Assembly: GCA_017552845.1 (NCBI GenBank)
Contig: JAFZOE010000121.1
Coordinates: 1 to 8,260 of the forward strand
DNA from: Clostridia bacterium
GTDB lineage: Bacteria; Bacillota; Clostridia; Oscillospirales; Acutalibacteraceae
Direction: 5' to 3'
DNA: 8,260 bases
In this document: piece after piece, positions 6,211-8,260 of the stretch
How the letters are laid out: every line of letters starts with the position of its first letter
Numbering within the stretch: position 1 is the first letter of the stretch
Position numbers and translations under genes: made by a program
The notes under the pieces: model-generated
What the model saw: only the letters and a program-made list of their open reading frames with translations
Databases searched by the model: none
What the model was told of the DNA's origin: nothing

Positions 6211-6969
6211 TTAACCAAGATAGAGCGCGACACGGTCGAGTATGCGGTTCACATTATCGAGCATGCCGTTGAGGCCGTGCATTTCAACCTTGCCCGTGCC
6301 TATGCAGACAATGGCGTTGACTTTTCCGTTGAAGAGGTCATTGGCTGTTTCGTAGGAATCGAATACCATTGAGCAGCGGTATTTTTCGGGTCTCTTCTTG
6401 AGGCAGAGAAGGCGGTGGTTCTTCGCGATGATTTCAACTGCGGGGCCGTTCTTGATTTCAATCATGATGCTGCCATCGGGAATATGATCGGCGGAGAATT
6501 TGCCTATCTCGTCGTTATTGCCGACCTGCGCGATTGCCACGCCGACAACATAGAGGGTGAGCTCGGTGTTGATTCTGTAGAAATCGGGATCCTTCATATC
6601 CTCTTCCGAAGGTCTCATATACTTATTGAGAAGATCGGTGAGCTTCGTGAAATCCTTAAGAAGGAATCCGATGTGGGTGAATCCTTTGGTTGGGACGGGT
6701 GTTACGGTGCCGTCAATCAGGCCGTTGAATTTCTCGCATGAGCTGAACGGCAGCTTGACGTCGCAGTTCCTGCAGCCCTGTTCCATTCTGCACTTGCCCT
6801 GATAGAAGGTGAGGGTTGCGCTCGGGCCGCCCTTTACCTCAAAACCAATTGAAATCGGCTTTTTGTTGGTGAGGATTTCACCGGCCTCGGGAGCAAGTTC
6901 GCAGAGGTTTTCGAGAGCGCCCAGAACAGCGTAAAGGTTGATATACGCAAGGGTCTTCTGATCATTCAT
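6211..6969 (-). CDS. SCP2-like protein with cysteine cluster (operon gene 1)
   Basis: A 252-residue soluble protein, first in the operon, with AGGAGG (6983-6978) 8 bases before its start. Its C-terminal half (about 165-251) has the clearest SCP2-like pattern: IMIEIKNGPAVEI, SMVFDSYETANDLFNGK (200-216) and GTGKVEMHG (224-232), then a terminal helix. The N-terminal half (about 38-118) repeats the pattern in weaker form, with FSSCEKFNGLIDGTVTP (75-91). It lines up by eye along its length with the last gene of the operon, which suggests duplication. Unlike that paralogue it has cysteines at 60, 66, 69 and 78 (C-x5-C-x2-C-x8-C), which could bind a metal or form disulphides. SCP2 folds bind hydrophobic ligands; the ligand and exact role are unknown. 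The next gene starts 13 bases after its stop. Confidence 0.62.
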   Translation of the reverse strand: MNDQKTLAYINLYAVLGALENLCELAPEAGEILTNKKPISIGFEVKGGPSATLTFYQGKCRMEQGCRNCDVKLPFSSCEKFNGLIDGTVTPVPTKGFTHIGFLLKDFTKLTDLLNKYMRPSEEDMKDPDFYRINTELTLYVVGVAIAQVGNNDEIGKFSADHIPDGSIMIEIKNGPAVEIIAKNHRLLCLKKRPEKYRCSMVFDSYETANDLFNGKVNAIVCIGTGKVEMHGLNGMLDNVNRILDRVALYLG

Positions 6970-6987
6970 TTTGAATTCCTCCTGTTA

Positions 6988-7007
6988 CATCATATAGATA
7001 TATGATG
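6988..7007. promoter_or_regulatory. Perfect 8-bp palindrome in the operon leader (operator or 5' hairpin)
   Basis: CATCATAT (6988-6995) and ATATGATG (7000-7007) are exact inverted repeats around a 4-base centre. The site lies between the promoter (ending at 7025) and the ribosome binding site (6983-6978) of the five-gene operon. It could be a repressor-binding operator, as its two-fold symmetry suggests, or an mRNA hairpin next to the ribosome site. No U-run follows, so it is not a terminator. I do not see a second copy elsewhere in the window. Confidence 0.5.
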
Positions 7008-7024
7008 CCCAATATAATAAATTT

Positions 7025-7053
7025 ATTTTAACAGATTAATTATGCAGTGTCAA
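7025..7053 (-). promoter_or_regulatory. Strong promoter of the five-gene operon
   Basis: On the minus strand a consensus TTGACA (7053-7048) is followed after 17 bases by TAAAAT (7030-7025), with TGT directly before it (extended -10). Transcription would begin near 7018 and read through the leader palindrome into the SCP2-like gene at 6969. It is one of the two strongest-looking promoters in the window. Confidence 0.85.
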
Positions 7054-7104
7054 CAAAATATTTAAGAAAGGCGGAATTTTTCTATAAATTCTGACAATAA
7101 TTCC

Positions 7105-7134
7105 AAAAAGAAAAGATGCCCCGTGAAGAGCACC
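7105..7134 (-). terminator. Intrinsic terminator of the nucleosidase gene
   Basis: On the minus strand GGTGCTC (7134-7128) pairs with GGGCATC (7121-7115), seven pairs of which two are G-U, with a TTCACG loop. It is followed by TTTTCTTTTT (7114-7105). It begins about 25 bases after the stop codon of the nucleosidase gene and separates it from the operon promoter at 7053. Confidence 0.75.
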
Positions 7135-7159
7135 TTTACCGTGTAGAAATTTCGATATT

Positions 7160-7852
7160 TTATTTGTATAATTTCACGAAGTTTTCGATGATTTTCGCGG
7201 CATTTTCCGCGGCGAGCGGCAGGAACTGAGAGTAATCGATATGGCCGCTGCCGTCGGCTCTGTCGCTGATTGCCCTGACTACTCCGAAGGGCATCGAGTT
7301 CGAATAACAGACCTGGGCGATGGATGCGCCCTCCATTTCGCAGGCGGATGCGCCGAAGGTTCTGATGATGAAATCCTTCCTGCCCGCGTCGGCGATGAAC
7401 TGGTCGCCCGAGGCGATTTTTCCGCGTTTGACTTTGAAATCTCCCGCCGTTTCCGCCGCCGATTCAAGAGCGGAATCGACCTTCTCATCAGTCGGTATAT
7501 ATACTGTATTCAGGCCCGAAATCAGGCCGGGAGCGTCGCCTATCGCAGTGGTGTCCATGTCATGCTGCACAAGGGATTCCGCGATTACGACATCGCAGAC
7601 GTCGATGTCATCCGCGAGCCCTCCGGCAACACCTGTATTGATGATGCACTCGGGCTTGTATTCAAGTATCATGGCCTCGGTGCAGATGGCCGCGGCGACC
7701 TTGCCGATTCCGCACACGGCGGTGACTATTTCCCTGCCGTGAAGCGTGCCCGAGACAAATCTTATTCCCGAGACGGTTTTTTCCGATTTATTTTCGAGAA
7801 GAGCCTCGGTCTTCTCGATTTCTATTTTCATTGCTCCGATTATTCCGATCAT
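7160..7852 (-). CDS. mtnN: 5'-methylthioadenosine/S-adenosylhomocysteine nucleosidase
   Basis: A cytosolic enzyme that hydrolyses the glycosidic bond of methylthioadenosine and S-adenosylhomocysteine (and 5'-deoxyadenosine in many homologues), releasing adenine and clearing inhibitory SAM by-products. At 230 residues it has the family's normal length. The start MIGIIGAMKIEIE carries the conserved glutamate at residue 11, matching E. coli Glu12. CGIGKVAAA (47-55) and INTGVAGG (71-78) are the purine-nucleosidase motifs. CEMEGASIA (171-179) supplies the catalytic Glu174 region and ISDRADG (195-201) the general acid Asp197, the same numbers as in the E. coli enzyme. AGGAGGA (7867-7861) lies 8 bases before the start. 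It has its own promoter and terminator, so it appears monocistronic and need not share function with the neighbouring operon. Confidence 0.95.
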   Translation of the reverse strand: MIGIIGAMKIEIEKTEALLENKSEKTVSGIRFVSGTLHGREIVTAVCGIGKVAAAICTEAMILEYKPECIINTGVAGGLADDIDVCDVVIAESLVQHDMDTTAIGDAPGLISGLNTVYIPTDEKVDSALESAAETAGDFKVKRGKIASGDQFIADAGRKDFIIRTFGASACEMEGASIAQVCYSNSMPFGVVRAISDRADGSGHIDYSQFLPLAAENAAKIIENFVKLYK

Positions 7853-7876
7853 AACGAATATCCTCCTGTCGTTTCA

Positions 7877-7905
7877 ATTATACACACAATCGCAAAAAAT
7901 GCAAA
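7877..7905 (-). promoter_or_regulatory. Promoter of the nucleosidase gene
   Basis: On the minus strand TTTGCA (7905-7900), a 17-base spacer and a perfect TATAAT (7882-7877). The start site would be near 7870, almost on the ribosome binding site, so the leader is about 18 bases and too short for a riboswitch. Confidence 0.7.
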
Positions 7906-7944
7906 TGCTTTTGAGCCCCCTTTCCCGAATTGCACAAAAAGTTA

Positions 7945-7979
7945 TTGATTATTTGAATTCAATATGTTAATATTATAAT
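7945..7979 (+). promoter_or_regulatory. Promoter region of the rmuC-like gene
   Basis: Two overlapping candidates are seen: TTGATT (7945-7950) with 17 bases to TAATAT (7968-7973), or TTGAAT (7953-7958) with 15 bases to a perfect TATAAT (7974-7979). Either gives a very short leader before the reading frame at 7994. Which one is used cannot be told from sequence. Confidence 0.6.
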
Positions 7980-7993
7980 AATTATAATGTAAT

Positions 7994-8260
7994 ATGGGGG
8001 TGTATGCTCTGGATAACATTGTTTTTATAATTCTGTCATCCGTATCGATAATCCTGACGGTTATCCTGCTCGTGATTGTGCTGCTTTCCAGGAAGAATAC
8101 GGGCACGGATTCTGCGAGAATTGAGGATATCGAGGATAAGGTAAACGATTTCTCGGCGAGGATAGATACCGAATTCGAGCGCTCGCGCAGGGAATTCACC
8201 GCGGGGCAGAATTCAGTGAGGACCGAGCTCGGCTCAAAACTCGAAAAACAGAATACCGAA
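7994..8260 (+). CDS. rmuC: RmuC-like protein, N-terminal part (runs off right edge)
   Basis: Eighty-nine residues of an open frame that continues beyond the window. Residues about 8-32 are a single hydrophobic helix (IVFIILSSVSIILTVILLVI), followed by SRK. From about 40 a charged segment predicted to be coiled coil follows (ARIEDIEDKVNDFSARIDTE, then FERSRREF). This membrane anchor plus coiled coil with an 'EF.R.R.EF' pattern is the usual front of RmuC family proteins, which have a downstream PD-(D/E)XK nuclease-like domain and are tied to limiting DNA rearrangements in E. coli. The nuclease part is outside the window, so the call rests on the front only. The start is uncertain: ATG 7994 is the only in-frame ATG after the upstream stop but has no ribosome site, while GGGGG (7996-8000) would better serve the CTG at 8009. 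Another membrane-anchored coiled-coil protein is possible. Confidence 0.7.
   Translation, partial: MGVYALDNIVFIILSSVSIILTVILLVIVLLSRKNTGTDSARIEDIEDKVNDFSARIDTEFERSRREFTAGQNSVRTELGSKLEKQNTE

Noticed and set aside
6988..7007. Leader palindrome as a transcription terminator or attenuator
   Set aside because: AT-rich stem with no U-run after it on either strand and no competing hairpin seen; operator or mRNA hairpin is more likely.
7853..7876. SAM- or SAH-type riboswitch before the nucleosidase gene
   Set aside because: The promoter at 7905-7877 leaves only about 18 bases of leader, and no riboswitch consensus is present.
7241..7948. Plus-strand open frame of 235 codons opposite the nucleosidase gene
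   Set aside because: It lies fully antisense to a gene with complete catalytic motifs, has no ribosome site, and its translation is Asp/Gly/Arg-rich without recognisable motifs.

Overview
The window looks like chromosomal DNA of a Gram-positive, anaerobic Clostridia-type bacterium, probably a gut Oscillospirales/Ruminococcaceae relative. The reasons are strong AGGAGG ribosome binding sites before most genes, sigma-A type promoters (one a perfect TTGACA box with a 17-base spacer and an extended -10), a short lipoprotein signal with an LAGC lipobox, a YlmH-type S4 protein, and an intergenic palindromic repeat of a kind I remember from many gut Firmicutes. Genus-level placement is inference only.

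Layout. At 1-280 (minus) is the start of an amino-acid ABC transporter binding lipoprotein. Its promoter region is divergent from a two-gene plus-strand operon at 422-1712, a flavin reductase family protein overlapping a YlmH-like RNA-binding protein. A 457-base gene-free stretch (1713-2169) holds a 125-base inverted-repeat element, a possible structured RNA with a C-rich segment, a plus-strand terminator and a minus-strand terminator.

The centre of the window is one minus-strand operon of five genes, 6969 down to 2170, with a strong promoter at 7053-7025, a 20-base palindrome in its leader and a terminator at 2141-2108. In order it encodes an SCP2-like protein with a cysteine cluster, a class III PLP aminotransferase of the glutamate-1-semialdehyde aminomutase type, the N- and C-terminal halves of a split transketolase, and a second SCP2-like protein that appears to be a divergent paralogue of the first. 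Active-site residues of the enzymes are present. The combination suggests a dedicated pathway joining a PLP-dependent amino transfer to a TPP-dependent two-carbon (ketol) transfer, accompanied by two proteins of a lipid/hydrophobic-ligand-binding fold. I do not recognise it as a described pathway, and it is the best candidate here for something new.

Upstream of that operon, 7852-7160 (minus) encodes 5'-methylthioadenosine/S-adenosylhomocysteine nucleosidase with its own promoter and terminator. It is divergent from the start of an RmuC-like gene that runs off the right edge (7994-8260, plus). No tRNA, rRNA, CRISPR array, transposase or phage gene is seen.
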